In this document: positions 1 to 5,113 of the stretch, piece by piece | Position numbering within the stretch: the first letter of the stretch is position 1 | How the letters are laid out: every line of letters starts with the position of its first letter | Assembly: GCA_002711965.1 (NCBI GenBank) | Contig: PASM01000009.1 | Coordinates: forward strand, 14,320 to 19,681 | Direction of reading: 5' to 3' | Source of the DNA: Chloroflexota bacterium | GTDB lineage: Bacteria > Chloroflexota > Dehalococcoidia > UBA1151 > TMED-70 | DNA length: 5,362 nt | Made by a program: the position numbers and the translations under genes | Notes under the pieces: model-generated | Database searches by the model: none | Told to the model about the DNA's origin: nothing | Seen by the model: the letters and a program-made list of their open reading frames with translations, nothing else

Positions 1-62
1 TTAAATGCATCAATAATAGCCTGAATAAGAGCTGGTCTATTAGATTGTGCTGTAGTTGTCAT
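1..62 (-). CDS. secY: Protein translocase subunit SecY, N-terminal fragment
   Basis: This is the first 20 codons of a gene that runs off the left edge of the window, starting with ATG (complement of 60-62). It reads MTTTAQSNRPALIQAIIDAF. SecY is the channel-forming subunit of the SecYEG translocon in the inner membrane. Its N-terminus normally ends in a short amphipathic stretch of the form 'xxAxxNAFxxPDLRxR', and the visible 'LIQAIIDAF' fits the start of that. The first membrane helix lies outside the window. The main support is position: secY directly follows rplO in most bacterial spc operons, and here the ATG lies 4 bases after the rplO stop. The SD is weak (an AAAGG-like stretch about 16 bases upstream), so translation may depend on coupling to rplO. 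The fragment alone is too short to prove identity by sequence. Confidence 0.85.
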   Translation of the reverse strand, partial: MTTTAQSNRPALIQAIIDAF

Positions 63-66
63 AATA

Positions 67-510
67 TTATTCTATTACCTTTACTGCTCCTCCAGCTTTT
101 TCAATTTTGGATTTTGCAGAAGATGATATAGCATGAACTTCTATATTTAATGATTTAGAGATATCTCCACCTCCAAGAATTTTGATCATTTGTTTATTAC
201 GTATCACGCCTTTTTTCTTGAAATCTTCAATAGTTACTGAGTCTTCTGGAAAAATATTTACTAAATCTGAAATATTTAAAGCTACATAATCTTTCTTAAA
301 AACATTAGTAAAACCTCTCATATGAGGAAGTTTTTTTACTAATCTTAATTGACCACCTTCAAAAGTTGGGTTTAAGTTCCCTCCACTTCTTGAAAGTTGA
401 CCTTTTAATCCTCTTCCAGAATATGTTCCTTTAGAACCATTTCCTCTACCAACTTGATTGGCCTTTGGAGTATTTTTATTTTTTCTTTTTATGTCATGTA
501 ATTGAGGCAT
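67..510 (-). CDS. rplO: 50S ribosomal protein L15 (uL15)
   Basis: L15 is a late-assembling large-subunit protein that contacts 23S rRNA. The product is 147 residues, the usual length. The basic, glycine-rich N-terminal arm is clear: VGRGNGSKGTYSGRGLKGQ at residues 20-38, with arginine/glycine repeats that thread into rRNA. The family core FEGGQLRLVKKLPHMRGF follows at 50-67, then the globular C-terminal domain, including KILGGG near 110-115 and the typical ending with AGGAVKVIE. The ATG start is set by the conserved 'MPQLHDIK' opening and by an AGGTGA SD at 515-520. It follows rpmD by 12 bases and precedes secY by 4. In the FEGGQ motif the usual 'P' after 'GGQ-x' is Arg here, and the core has 'PHMRGF' where many bacteria have 'PKRGF'. 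I recall the longer form in Chloroflexota-type L15. Confidence 0.97.
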   Translation of the reverse strand: MPQLHDIKRKNKNTPKANQVGRGNGSKGTYSGRGLKGQLSRSGGNLNPTFEGGQLRLVKKLPHMRGFTNVFKKDYVALNISDLVNIFPEDSVTIEDFKKKGVIRNKQMIKILGGGDISKSLNIEVHAISSSAKSKIEKAGGAVKVIE

Positions 511-522
511 AATTTCACCTAT

Positions 523-705
523 CTATTTTTTTTCTTCAGTTGATATCAAATGATCAACTTTTTTAATCATTCCTTCAATTTGAGGAGATAAATCTTTTTC
601 AACTTTAGATCCAATTTTTCTTAATCCTAAAGCTCTTAGAGTATCTCTTTGTGCAGGAGAGGCTCCTATTTTACTTTTTGTCTGAAAAATTATAACTTTT
701 TTCAT
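523..705 (-). CDS. rpmD: 50S ribosomal protein L30 (uL30)
   Basis: L30 is a small large-subunit protein that binds 23S rRNA. At 60 residues it has the normal bacterial length. The visible signature is a short beta strand (KKVIIFQTKSKIG, 2-14) followed by the family hallmark TLRALGLRKIGSKVE (22-36), and then a C-terminal helix and strand (IEGMIKKVDHLI, 43-54). The ATG lies 1 base after the rpsE stop. The SD (AAGAG within the last rpsE codons) is weak, so coupling to rpsE translation is likely. L30 is one of the ribosomal proteins that some streamlined bacteria and organelles lose, and here it is retained intact in its normal place. Confidence 0.97.
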   Translation of the reverse strand: MKKVIIFQTKSKIGASPAQRDTLRALGLRKIGSKVEKDLSPQIEGMIKKVDHLISTEEKK

Positions 706-706
706 T

Positions 707-1288
707 TTATGCTCTTCGCTTGCTTATTTCTTTTTTGGGATTTTTCATCTCTTTTAATGCTTCCATAGTTGCATAAACAACATTTATTGCATTTGTAGAA
801 CCAAATGTTTTAGATACTACATCCTTAACTCCTACAGCTTCAAGGACAGCTCTTACTCCACCTCCAGCTATTAGACCTGTTCCAGGAGCAGCTGGTTTTA
901 ACATTACTTTTGATGAACCAAATTTCTTAAAAGATTCATGAGGTAATGTAGTATTACTTAAGTTAACGTTTATCATCTTTTCTTTAGCATATTTTACAGC
1001 TCTTTGAACTGCATCAGGTACAGCAGTTGCACTAGCTAAAGCTACTCCAACTCTTCCAGCACCATCACCTACAGCTACCATTGCATTAAATGATAAATTC
1101 CTTCCACCCTTAACAGTTTTTGAAACTCTTCTGATTTTTATGACATTTTCCACAAAATTAAATTCATCGTTATCCCTATTTCTTCTGGATCTAGAATTTC
1201 TTCTATTCTGGTTATTTCTATTCTGGTTATTTCTATTCTGGTTATTTCTATCTTGAGTTTTGTTCTCAGGTTTATTATCAGTTGTCAT
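707..1288 (-). CDS. rpsE: 30S ribosomal protein S5 (uS5) with Asn/Arg-rich N-terminal tail
   Basis: S5 lies near the decoding centre and mRNA entry site of the small subunit and affects translational accuracy. The 193-residue product has the two expected domains. The first is the double-stranded-RNA-binding-like S5 domain, from VENVIKIRRVSKTVKGGR (46-63) through VGDGAGRVGVALA (73-85). The second is the C-terminal domain with PAAPGTGLIAGGGVRAVLE (132-150) and FGSTNAINVV (162-171). Before these sits a 40-residue low-complexity tail rich in Asn, Gln and Arg. It contains three perfect NNQNR units (15-29) encoded by a 15-bp DNA tandem repeat. The tail must be part of the protein unless translation starts inside it, because there is no ATG between codon 1 and codon 70. 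The ATG is backed by a GAGGT SD at 1296-1300. The gene lies 3 bases after rplR. Confidence 0.97.
   Translation of the reverse strand: MTTDNKPENKTQDRNNQNRNNQNRNNQNRRNSRSRRNRDNDEFNFVENVIKIRRVSKTVKGGRNLSFNAMVAVGDGAGRVGVALASATAVPDAVQRAVKYAKEKMINVNLSNTTLPHESFKKFGSSKVMLKPAAPGTGLIAGGGVRAVLEAVGVKDVVSKTFGSTNAINVVYATMEALKEMKNPKKEISKRRA
1201..1251 (-). repeat. 15-bp tandem repeat inside rpsE
   Basis: The + strand unit TTCTATTCTGGTTAT occurs three times perfectly (1201-1215, 1216-1230, 1231-1245) and a fourth copy begins before breaking down after 1251. On the coding strand this gives the codons AAT AAC CAG AAT AGA, so each copy adds the residues NNQNR to the N-terminal tail of S5. The unit length is a multiple of three, so gain or loss of a copy keeps the frame. 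Identical codons in every copy point to recent expansion by replication slippage rather than selection on the protein alone. Confidence 0.95.
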
Positions 1289-1291
1289 TAT

Positions 1292-1648
1292 TTATACCTC
1301 TATTCCTGATTCTCTAATTCCGTCTGCAACAGCTGCAACTTTACCATGGTAAAGATTACCTCCTCTGTCAAACACAACTTTCTTGAATCCAAGTTTTGAA
1401 ATCTTTGCGCCAAATTCAATCCCCATTTTCTTTGATATATCTTTGTTTATGGAGTTTGATTCAGACTTTAAGGTAGAAATAGAAGTCAATGTAACTCCTT
1501 TAGAATCATCTATTAATTGAAGATAGATATTTTTATTTGATCTATATAAAGATACTCTAGGCCTTTCATTTGTTCCAGTAATTTTTTTTCTTACTCTCAA
1601 ATGTCTTTTACTTCTTCCTAATGTTCTAGTCTTTCTTGTAAATTTCAT
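1292..1648 (-). CDS. rplR: 50S ribosomal protein L18 (uL18)
   Basis: L18 binds 5S rRNA together with L5 and attaches it to the central protuberance of the large subunit. The 118-residue length is typical. The order of parts is normal. A very basic, flexible N-terminus (1-24) comes first, then TGTNERPRVSLYRSNKNIY (24-42) which starts the globular domain, VTLTSISTLKSE in the middle, and the hallmark FDRGG at 93-97 followed by YHGKVAAVADGIRESGIEV at the C-terminus. The ATG has an AGGAG SD at 1656-1660, seven bases upstream, lying in the last codons of rplF. The gene begins 2 bases after the rplF stop. Nothing is missing. Confidence 0.98.
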   Translation of the reverse strand: MKFTRKTRTLGRSKRHLRVRKKITGTNERPRVSLYRSNKNIYLQLIDDSKGVTLTSISTLKSESNSINKDISKKMGIEFGAKISKLGFKKVVFDRGGNLYHGKVAAVADGIRESGIEV

Positions 1649-1650
1649 TT

Positions 1651-2202
1651 TTATTCTCCTGCTCCAACAGCTGCTTTACCTGATTTTCTTCTTATTACTT
1701 CATCATCATACTTTATACCTTTACCAGTGAATGGATTAGGCTTCCTAAGAATTCTTATTTTTGCAGCTTGTCTACCAACATGCTCTTTATCTGTTCCTTC
1801 AATAGTTAATAAAGTTTGATCTTCTACAGAAAATTTATTTTCGCCAATTGGATCCACTGTTATAGAATGTGAGAAACCTAAACTTAATTCTAAAGACTTT
1901 CCTTTTAATTGAGCTCTATAACCTGTTCCAATCAATATTAATTTTTTTGAGAAACCATCAGTTACTCCTGTAACCATGTTTGAAATAAGTGCTCTATATA
2001 ATCCATGAACAGACTTAGTTTCGATCTCATCGTTTTTTCTAGAAATAGTTAGATTATCCTCAGACAGATCAAATGAAATGTTTTGATTAGTGATTTTCTG
2101 CTCCAGTTGACCTTTCGGTCCTTTAACTGAAACTAGATCTTTTTCTATTTTAATTTCAACTCCAGATGGAACCTGGATTGGTTGATTTCCAATTCTACTC
2201 AT
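1651..2202 (-). CDS. rplF: 50S ribosomal protein L6 (uL6)
   Basis: L6 sits at the base of the L7/L12 stalk and contacts the sarcin-ricin loop region of 23S rRNA, near where elongation factors bind. At 183 residues it is close to the usual 175-180. It shows the two repeated alpha/beta domains of the family. The N-terminal one opens with MSRIGNQPIQVPSGV (1-15) and contains VKGPKGQL (26-33). The C-terminal one has GTGYRA (92-97), LSLGFSH (106-112), VGRQAAKIR (142-150) and the signature ending GKGIKYDDEVIRRKSGK (160-176). The last seven residues (AAVGAGE) form a short tail. The ATG follows an AGAGG SD at 2208-2212 that reaches into the rpsH stop codon. Confidence 0.98.
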   Translation of the reverse strand: MSRIGNQPIQVPSGVEIKIEKDLVSVKGPKGQLEQKITNQNISFDLSEDNLTISRKNDEIETKSVHGLYRALISNMVTGVTDGFSKKLILIGTGYRAQLKGKSLELSLGFSHSITVDPIGENKFSVEDQTLLTIEGTDKEHVGRQAAKIRILRKPNPFTGKGIKYDDEVIRRKSGKAAVGAGE

Positions 2203-2211
2203 AATTTCCTC

Positions 2212-2610
2212 TTACCATACATAAAATAAAAGTTCTCCTCCCAGAGAATTCTTTTTAGCTTCGAATCCCGTCATTATACCTTTGGGAGTAGATATTATGG
2301 CAACACCCATCCCAGAAAAATAAGTTGGAATTTCATCTTTTTTGATATAAATTTTTAGCCCTGGCTTAGATACTCTTTTCAATCCTGTAATAGCCGAAGA
2401 CCCATCTTCAAAATATTTTAGTTTAACTGATAAATTAGAAAATTTATCAGAATCATCTTCTGAGAACTCTGATATAAAGCCTTCATTGTTTAATACTTCT
2501 AAAATCTTTTGATTTACTTTAGATTTCCCAATTGAAACCCTTTCATGCTTTACCATTATATAATTTCTAATTCTAGTTATCATATCTGATATTTGATCTT
2601 CAATAGTCAC
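2212..2610 (-). CDS. rpsH: 30S ribosomal protein S8 (uS8), GTG start
   Basis: S8 is a primary 16S rRNA binding protein that organises the central domain. In E. coli it also represses the spc operon by binding its own mRNA. The 132-residue length is normal. The N-terminal family opening ISDMITRIRN is at 7-16. The C-terminal rRNA-binding part has RVSKPGLKIY (79-88), GMGVAIISTPKGIMTG (100-115) and GGELLFYVW (124-132). The start is GTG (complement of 2608-2610). The next in-frame ATG, at codon 10, would remove part of the conserved first helix, and an AGAGG SD lies 5 bases upstream, so GTG is the better choice. The gene follows rpsN by 8 bases. I see no convincing S8-binding RNA hairpin in the window. 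Confidence 0.97.
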   Translation of the reverse strand: MTIEDQISDMITRIRNYIMVKHERVSIGKSKVNQKILEVLNNEGFISEFSEDDSDKFSNLSVKLKYFEDGSSAITGLKRVSKPGLKIYIKKDEIPTYFSGMGVAIISTPKGIMTGFEAKKNSLGGELLFYVW

Positions 2611-2613
2611 AGT

Positions 2614-2620
2614 AACCTCT
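2614..2620 (-). promoter_or_regulatory. Ribosome binding site for the rpsH GTG start
   Basis: The coding-strand sequence AGAGGTT lies immediately upstream of the GTG, with the GAGG core (2616-2619) 5 bases from it. The site overlaps the TAG stop codon of rpsN (2619-2621), so a ribosome finishing rpsN sits on the rpsH start region. It supports GTG over the downstream ATG. Confidence 0.75.
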
Positions 2621-2924
2621 ATAAACTTCCTTTTCTTATTCCTGGCAAATGTCCTCTAAGAGCTAAATCTCTCATTGAAATCCTACTAAGTCCAAAAAAT
2701 CTCATATAACCTCTTGGTCTTCCAGTTTTTTGACATCTATTTCTAACCCTAACAGGGCTAGAATTTTTTGGAAGCAAATCTAATTTTCTTCGAGCTTCCA
2801 TCTTTTCCTCAAAAGTTGCTTTTGAAGAATTAGCAATATCTTTCAACTCATTTCGAACTGTAGAATATTTTTCTACCATTCTGATTCTTTTATTATTTCT
2901 TGCAATTGCAGATTTCTTAGCCAA
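2619..2924 (-). CDS. rpsN: 30S ribosomal protein S14 (uS14), long zinc-free type, TTG start
   Basis: S14 is a late-assembling protein of the 30S head. This is the 101-residue 'C-minus' form, not the roughly 61-residue zinc-ribbon form. It has only one cysteine (Cys64) and no CxxC pairs, so it should not bind zinc. The N-terminal half (1-50) is the basic helical segment, including MAKKSAIARNNKR, and the C-terminal half carries the signature RNRCQKTGRPRGYMRFFGLSR (61-81) and RDLALRGHLPGIRKG (85-99). The final residue is Leu where most family members end in Trp. The start is TTG (complement of 2922-2924). 'MAKKS' is the typical family opening and an ideal AAGGAG SD lies 6 bases upstream; the next Met, at residue 16, would cut the conserved N-terminus. 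It follows rplE by 10 bases. Confidence 0.97.
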   Translation of the reverse strand: MAKKSAIARNNKRIRMVEKYSTVRNELKDIANSSKATFEEKMEARRKLDLLPKNSSPVRVRNRCQKTGRPRGYMRFFGLSRISMRDLALRGHLPGIRKGSL

Positions 2925-2930
2925 TTAATT

Positions 2931-2936
2931 CTCCTT
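2931..2936 (-). promoter_or_regulatory. Ribosome binding site for the rpsN TTG start
   Basis: A consensus AAGGAG on the coding strand sits 6 bases before the TTG start of rpsN and overlaps the TAA stop of rplE (2935-2937). Its near-perfect match and spacing are the main reason to accept a TTG start here, and the overlap suggests coupling to rplE translation. Confidence 0.85.
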
Positions 2937-3519
2937 AATTATCTTCAAAGGGCATTCCTAATAGTTCTAACAATTTCTTCGTTTCGTCATCACTATTAGA
3001 AGTTGTAACAATATTTATTTGCATACCTCTTAGTTTATCAATTTCGTTGTAATCAATCTCAGGAAAAATAACTTGTTCTTGTAATCCAAGTGAATAATTT
3101 CCATTCCCATCAAATGACTTTTTTGAAACTCCTCTAAAATCTCTTACCCTTGGCAAAGAGACATTAAATAATTTATCTAGAAAAAACCACATATTGTAAG
3201 ATCTAAGAGTTACTGACAAACCGATAACTTCCCCTTCTCTTAATTTAAAGTTAGCAATAGATTTTTTTGCTTTTCTCTCAATAGGTTTTTGCCCTGTAAT
3301 CAATTGTAAATCCCTAGCAACTACTTGAACAACATTAGAAGATGCTAATGCCTCTCCTAAACCTACATTTACAATTACTTTCGTAACTCTAGGGACTCTT
3401 AGTCTGTTTGTAAAACTAAATTCGCTCATCATTTGAGGAATAATTTCTTCATTATACTTAGATTTTAACCTAGGTATTAATTTTTCTGTATTCGAGTTTT
3501 CTTTTTGCTTAGTAGTCAA
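2935..3519 (-). CDS. rplE: 50S ribosomal protein L5 (uL5), TTG start
   Basis: L5 binds 5S rRNA in the central protuberance and contacts P-site tRNA. The product is 194 residues, somewhat longer than the usual 178-180 because of a polar N-terminal extension of about 13 residues (MTTKQKENSNTEK). The family parts follow in order: RLKSKYNEEIIPQM (17-30), VPRVTKVIVNVGLGEA (42-57), ITGQKP (74-79), KKSIANFKLREGE (85-97, approximately), VTLR (102-105), LPRVRDFRGVS (121-131), and GNGNYSLGLQEQVIFPEI (137-154). The start is TTG (complement of 3517-3519) with a GGAGA SD six bases upstream. The next ATG, at codon 30, would delete the conserved first helix, so TTG is strongly preferred. The 15-base gap to rplX is the largest in the window. 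Confidence 0.97.
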   Translation of the reverse strand: MTTKQKENSNTEKLIPRLKSKYNEEIIPQMMSEFSFTNRLRVPRVTKVIVNVGLGEALASSNVVQVVARDLQLITGQKPIERKAKKSIANFKLREGEVIGLSVTLRSYNMWFFLDKLFNVSLPRVRDFRGVSKKSFDGNGNYSLGLQEQVIFPEIDYNEIDKLRGMQINIVTTSNSDDETKKLLELLGMPFEDN

Positions 3520-3524
3520 ATAAT

Positions 3525-3529
3525 TCTCC
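3525..3529 (-). promoter_or_regulatory. Ribosome binding site for the rplE TTG start
   Basis: Coding-strand GGAGA lies 6 bases (from the GGAG core) before the TTG start of rplE, in the short gap after the rplX stop. Together with the absence of any ATG before the conserved first helix of L5, it fixes the start at TTG. Confidence 0.8.
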
Positions 3530-3534
3530 AGTAT

Positions 3535-3849
3535 CTATTTCTTAGACTTTCTTACTATTCTGTTATATTTTCCTGAATCAAGCTGTTCGTATGAAACCCT
3601 TCCAGACTCTGAACTTTCTGGGTCTATGAACAAAACGTTTGAAATATTTATAGGTGACTCTTTATCGACAATTCCAGATTGAGTTACATTTGGTGTGTTT
3701 TTAATATGCTTTTTTGAAATATTTACACCTTCTACTATCACTCGAGAATTCTTTTTATCAACACTTATAATATTTCCTTTTTTACCTTTATCTTTACCAG
3801 CTATAACTAGCACTTCATCACCTTTTTTAATCTTAAATTTCTTGCTCAT
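3535..3849 (-). CDS. rplX: 50S ribosomal protein L24 (uL24)
   Basis: L24 is one of the two assembly-initiator proteins of the large subunit and binds the 5' region of 23S rRNA near the tunnel exit. The 104-residue length is normal. The KOW RNA-binding motif is clear at about residues 8-35 (KKGDEVLVIAGKDKGKKG at 8-25). It is followed by VIVEGVNISKKHIK (37-50), the loop with the GIVDKESPINISNV stretch, and the C-terminal segment ending in basic residues (NRIVRKSKK). Many L24 proteins have a CPxCGxPTRVG-type segment after 'NV-x-x-x-x-P'. Here it reads DPESSESGRVSYE, without cysteines, as in E. coli-like zinc-free forms. The ATG has a strong GGAGG SD at 3860-3864 lying within the last rplN codons, and the gap to rplN is only 2 bases. 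Confidence 0.98.
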   Translation of the reverse strand: MSKKFKIKKGDEVLVIAGKDKGKKGNIISVDKKNSRVIVEGVNISKKHIKNTPNVTQSGIVDKESPINISNVLFIDPESSESGRVSYEQLDSGKYNRIVRKSKK

Positions 3850-3851
3850 AA

Positions 3852-4220
3852 TTATATAACCTCCGGCGCTAAAGATACTACTCTCATAAATTGCTTATCC
3901 CTAAGCTCTCTTGCAACAGGACCAAAAATCCTCGTTCCTCTTGGATTATTATCTTCACCTATAATGACGCATGCATTTTCATCAAATTTAATATATGAAC
4001 CGTCATTTCTTCTTAATTCTTTTTTCGTTCTTACTATTACAGCATTCACAACTTGATGCATTTTCACAGTTCCACCTGGTTGAGCATCTTTTACTGCACA
4101 AGTAATAATATCTCCTATACCTGCAAATTTAGTATGGCTATTACCATTAATATTTATGCAAAGAACTTCCCTTGCACCAGAATTATCAGCAACTCTTAAT
4201 CTTGTTTCTCTCTGTATCAT
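3852..4220 (-). CDS. rplN: 50S ribosomal protein L14 (uL14)
   Basis: L14 lies at the subunit interface, forms bridges to 16S rRNA, and is the docking site of the silencing factor RsfS. The 122-residue product is full length and among the best conserved here: [19 protein letters not shown] (1-19), the basic strand [17 protein letters not shown] (61-77), FDENACVII (79-87), and [16 protein letters not shown] (92-107), ending SLAPEVI. The ATG comes 2 bases after the rpsQ stop, with a GAGGTGA SD at 4231-4237. In E. coli rplN is the first gene of the spc operon with its own promoter upstream. Here no room exists for one between rpsQ and rplN, so rplN is probably transcribed from the S10-operon promoter upstream or from a site hidden within coding sequence. 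Confidence 0.98.
   Translation of the reverse strand: MIQRETRLRVADNSGAREVLCININGNSHTKFAGIGDIITCAVKDAQPGGTVKMHQVVNAVIVRTKKELRRNDGSYIKFDENACVIIGEDNNPRGTRIFGPVARELRDKQFMRVVSLAPEVI
3860..3864 (-). promoter_or_regulatory. Ribosome binding site for rplX embedded in rplN
   Basis: Coding-strand GGAGG lies 10 bases before the rplX ATG and is formed by the Pro-Glu-Val codons near the end of rplN. It is the strongest simple SD in the window along with that of rpsN, and shows how the start signals here are written into the preceding reading frames. Confidence 0.8.
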
Positions 4221-4222
4221 TT

Positions 4223-4465
4223 TTAAGCTATCACCTCAACTAATTTCCATTTCTTTGTCTTAGATATAGGTTTTGAAAATTCCACAACTACACTGTCTCC
4301 TACTTTTGCCTCTTCCTTTGGATCATGAGCTACTAATTTAGTAAGTCTTCTAGTAGATTTTTTATACAATCTATCTTTCTGTGACCAAGAAACTCCTACA
4401 ATAATAGTTTTTTCAGGGGTATCAGAAATTACTTTTCCAATTCTTCGAGTTTTTTTTCTATCCAT
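4223..4465 (-). CDS. rpsQ: 30S ribosomal protein S17 (uS17)
   Basis: S17 is a primary 16S rRNA binding protein of the 30S body with an OB-fold. The motif [14 protein letters not shown] and the C-terminal signature [18 protein letters not shown] are both present, followed by the usual ending KLVEVIA. Two in-frame ATGs are possible. From the one at 4465 the protein is 80 residues and begins [15 protein letters not shown], placing the first family glycine at residue 10, as in E. coli S17. It also has a GAGAAAG SD 9 bases upstream (4475-4481). From the upstream ATG at 4483 it would be 86 residues with six extra N-terminal residues (MRKINK), and I see no SD there. I prefer 4465, at perhaps 70 percent. 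The gene overlaps the 3' end of rpmC by 8 bases (26 with the longer start). Confidence 0.93.
   Translation of the reverse strand: MDRKKTRRIGKVISDTPEKTIIVGVSWSQKDRLYKKSTRRLTKLVAHDPKEEAKVGDSVVVEFSKPISKTKKWKLVEVIA
4231..4237 (-). promoter_or_regulatory. Ribosome binding site for rplN at the S10/spc junction
   Basis: Coding-strand GAGGTGA lies within the last codons of rpsQ, about 10 bases before the rplN ATG. It is a near-consensus SD and shows that rplN, often the first gene of a separate spc operon, is here translated from a read-through message. Confidence 0.75.
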
Positions 4466-4688
4466 CTTGTTTATCTTTCTCATCGTTTTCTAATTGAGCA
4501 ATTATTTTTCTTTCGTTTATAACTGTGGAAATTCTAGCTTTGTCTTTTCTTAATTTTCCAATTTGGCTAGTATCACTTAACTGCATAGACTTATGCTTAA
4601 ACCTATTTTCCATTATTGACTTTAGGATAGATTCTTTTTCCTTAATCAATGCGTCATTATCTAATTTTCTTATATCTTCTATATTCAT
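4458..4688 (-). CDS. rpmC: 50S ribosomal protein L29 (uL29)
   Basis: L29 is a small two-helix protein beside the peptide exit tunnel that, with L23, forms the docking site for trigger factor and signal recognition particle. The 76-residue product is slightly longer than the usual 63-70. The first helix is MNIEDIRKLDNDALIKEKESILKS-like (about 1-24), the family signature ENRFKHKSMQL is at 27-37, and the second helix has KLRKDKARISTVINERK (45-61). The extra length is a charged tail ([10 protein letters not shown], 67-76), which is encoded partly by the region overlapping rpsQ. The ATG immediately follows the rplP TAA with no gap, and no good SD is visible at the right distance, so translation is probably coupled to rplP. 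Confidence 0.97.
   Translation of the reverse strand: MNIEDIRKLDNDALIKEKESILKSIMENRFKHKSMQLSDTSQIGKLRKDKARISTVINERKIIAQLENDEKDKQDG
4475..4481 (-). promoter_or_regulatory. Candidate ribosome binding site for the shorter rpsQ start
   Basis: Coding-strand GAGAAAG lies 9 bases before the ATG at 4465. The same bases would form codons 1-3 of a longer S17 if the ATG at 4483 were used. Upstream of 4483 the sequence is AT-rich with no SD, so this site favours the shorter start. The match to consensus is only partial. Confidence 0.5.
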
Positions 4689-5108
4689 TTAAAATGCCAA
4701 TTCTTCTCTTGAAATTATTTTTGTTGAGATAGGGAGTTTGTGCCCAGCTCTCTTTAGGGCTTCTTTTGCTATATCTTCAGGTACGTCCCCTATTTCAAAA
4801 AGAATCCTACCTTTTTTCACAACAGATACCCATCTATCAACAGCTCCTTTTCCACCACCCATTCTTGTTTCTGCAGGTCTAGCACTTACAGGTTTATCTG
4901 GGAATACTCTAATCCAAATTTGACCACCTCTTTTAACATGACCGGTGATTGCTCTTCTAGCAGCCTCAATTTGACGAGCTGTAATCCATGAAGACTCTTG
5001 AGCTTTTAAGGCAAAGTCTCCATTTGAAATAGTTGAACCCCTAAGAGCCATACCTCTCATTTTACCTCGTTGCTGTTTTCTAAATTTTGTTCTACTTGGC
5101 TGTAACAT
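4689..5108 (-). CDS. rplP: 50S ribosomal protein L16 (uL16)
   Basis: L16 is a late-assembling protein next to the A-site tRNA elbow and is needed to shape the peptidyl-transferase centre. The 139-residue length is normal. The opening [19 protein letters not shown] (1-19) is followed by [21 protein letters not shown] (32-52), the highly conserved [10 protein letters not shown] (65-74), and [14 protein letters not shown] (81-94), then [13 protein letters not shown]. Arg82 just before 'MGGGKG' corresponds to the position that is hydroxylated in E. coli L16 (Arg81). The modifying enzyme is not in this window. The '[12 protein letters not shown]' start resembles cyanobacterial and Chloroflexota proteins more than proteobacterial ones. 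The ATG has an AAGGA SD at 5117-5121, inside the last rpsC codons, and lies 5 bases after the rpsC stop. Confidence 0.98.
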   Translation of the reverse strand: MLQPSRTKFRKQQRGKMRGMALRGSTISNGDFALKAQESSWITARQIEAARRAITGHVKRGGQIWIRVFPDKPVSARPAETRMGGGKGAVDRWVSVVKKGRILFEIGDVPEDIAKEALKRAGHKLPISTKIISREELAF

Positions 5109-5113
5109 TTAAT

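Noticed and set aside
63..66. Terminator or promoter between rplO and secY
   Set aside because: The gap is 4 bases. There is no stem-loop with a T-run and no room for promoter elements; secY is simply co-transcribed.
3517..3545. Possible hairpin near the rplX-rplE junction resembling an S8 autoregulatory site
   Set aside because: On the coding strand AGTCT and AGATACT could form only about five pairs with a bulge around an AT-rich loop, and I see none of the conserved S8-site features. It is no better than chance in AT-rich DNA.
4738..4923. Plus-strand open frame of 61 codons inside rplP
   Set aside because: It lies entirely antisense to the highly conserved L16 gene, matches no family I know, and has no SD or operon context. 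It is a shadow of rplP.
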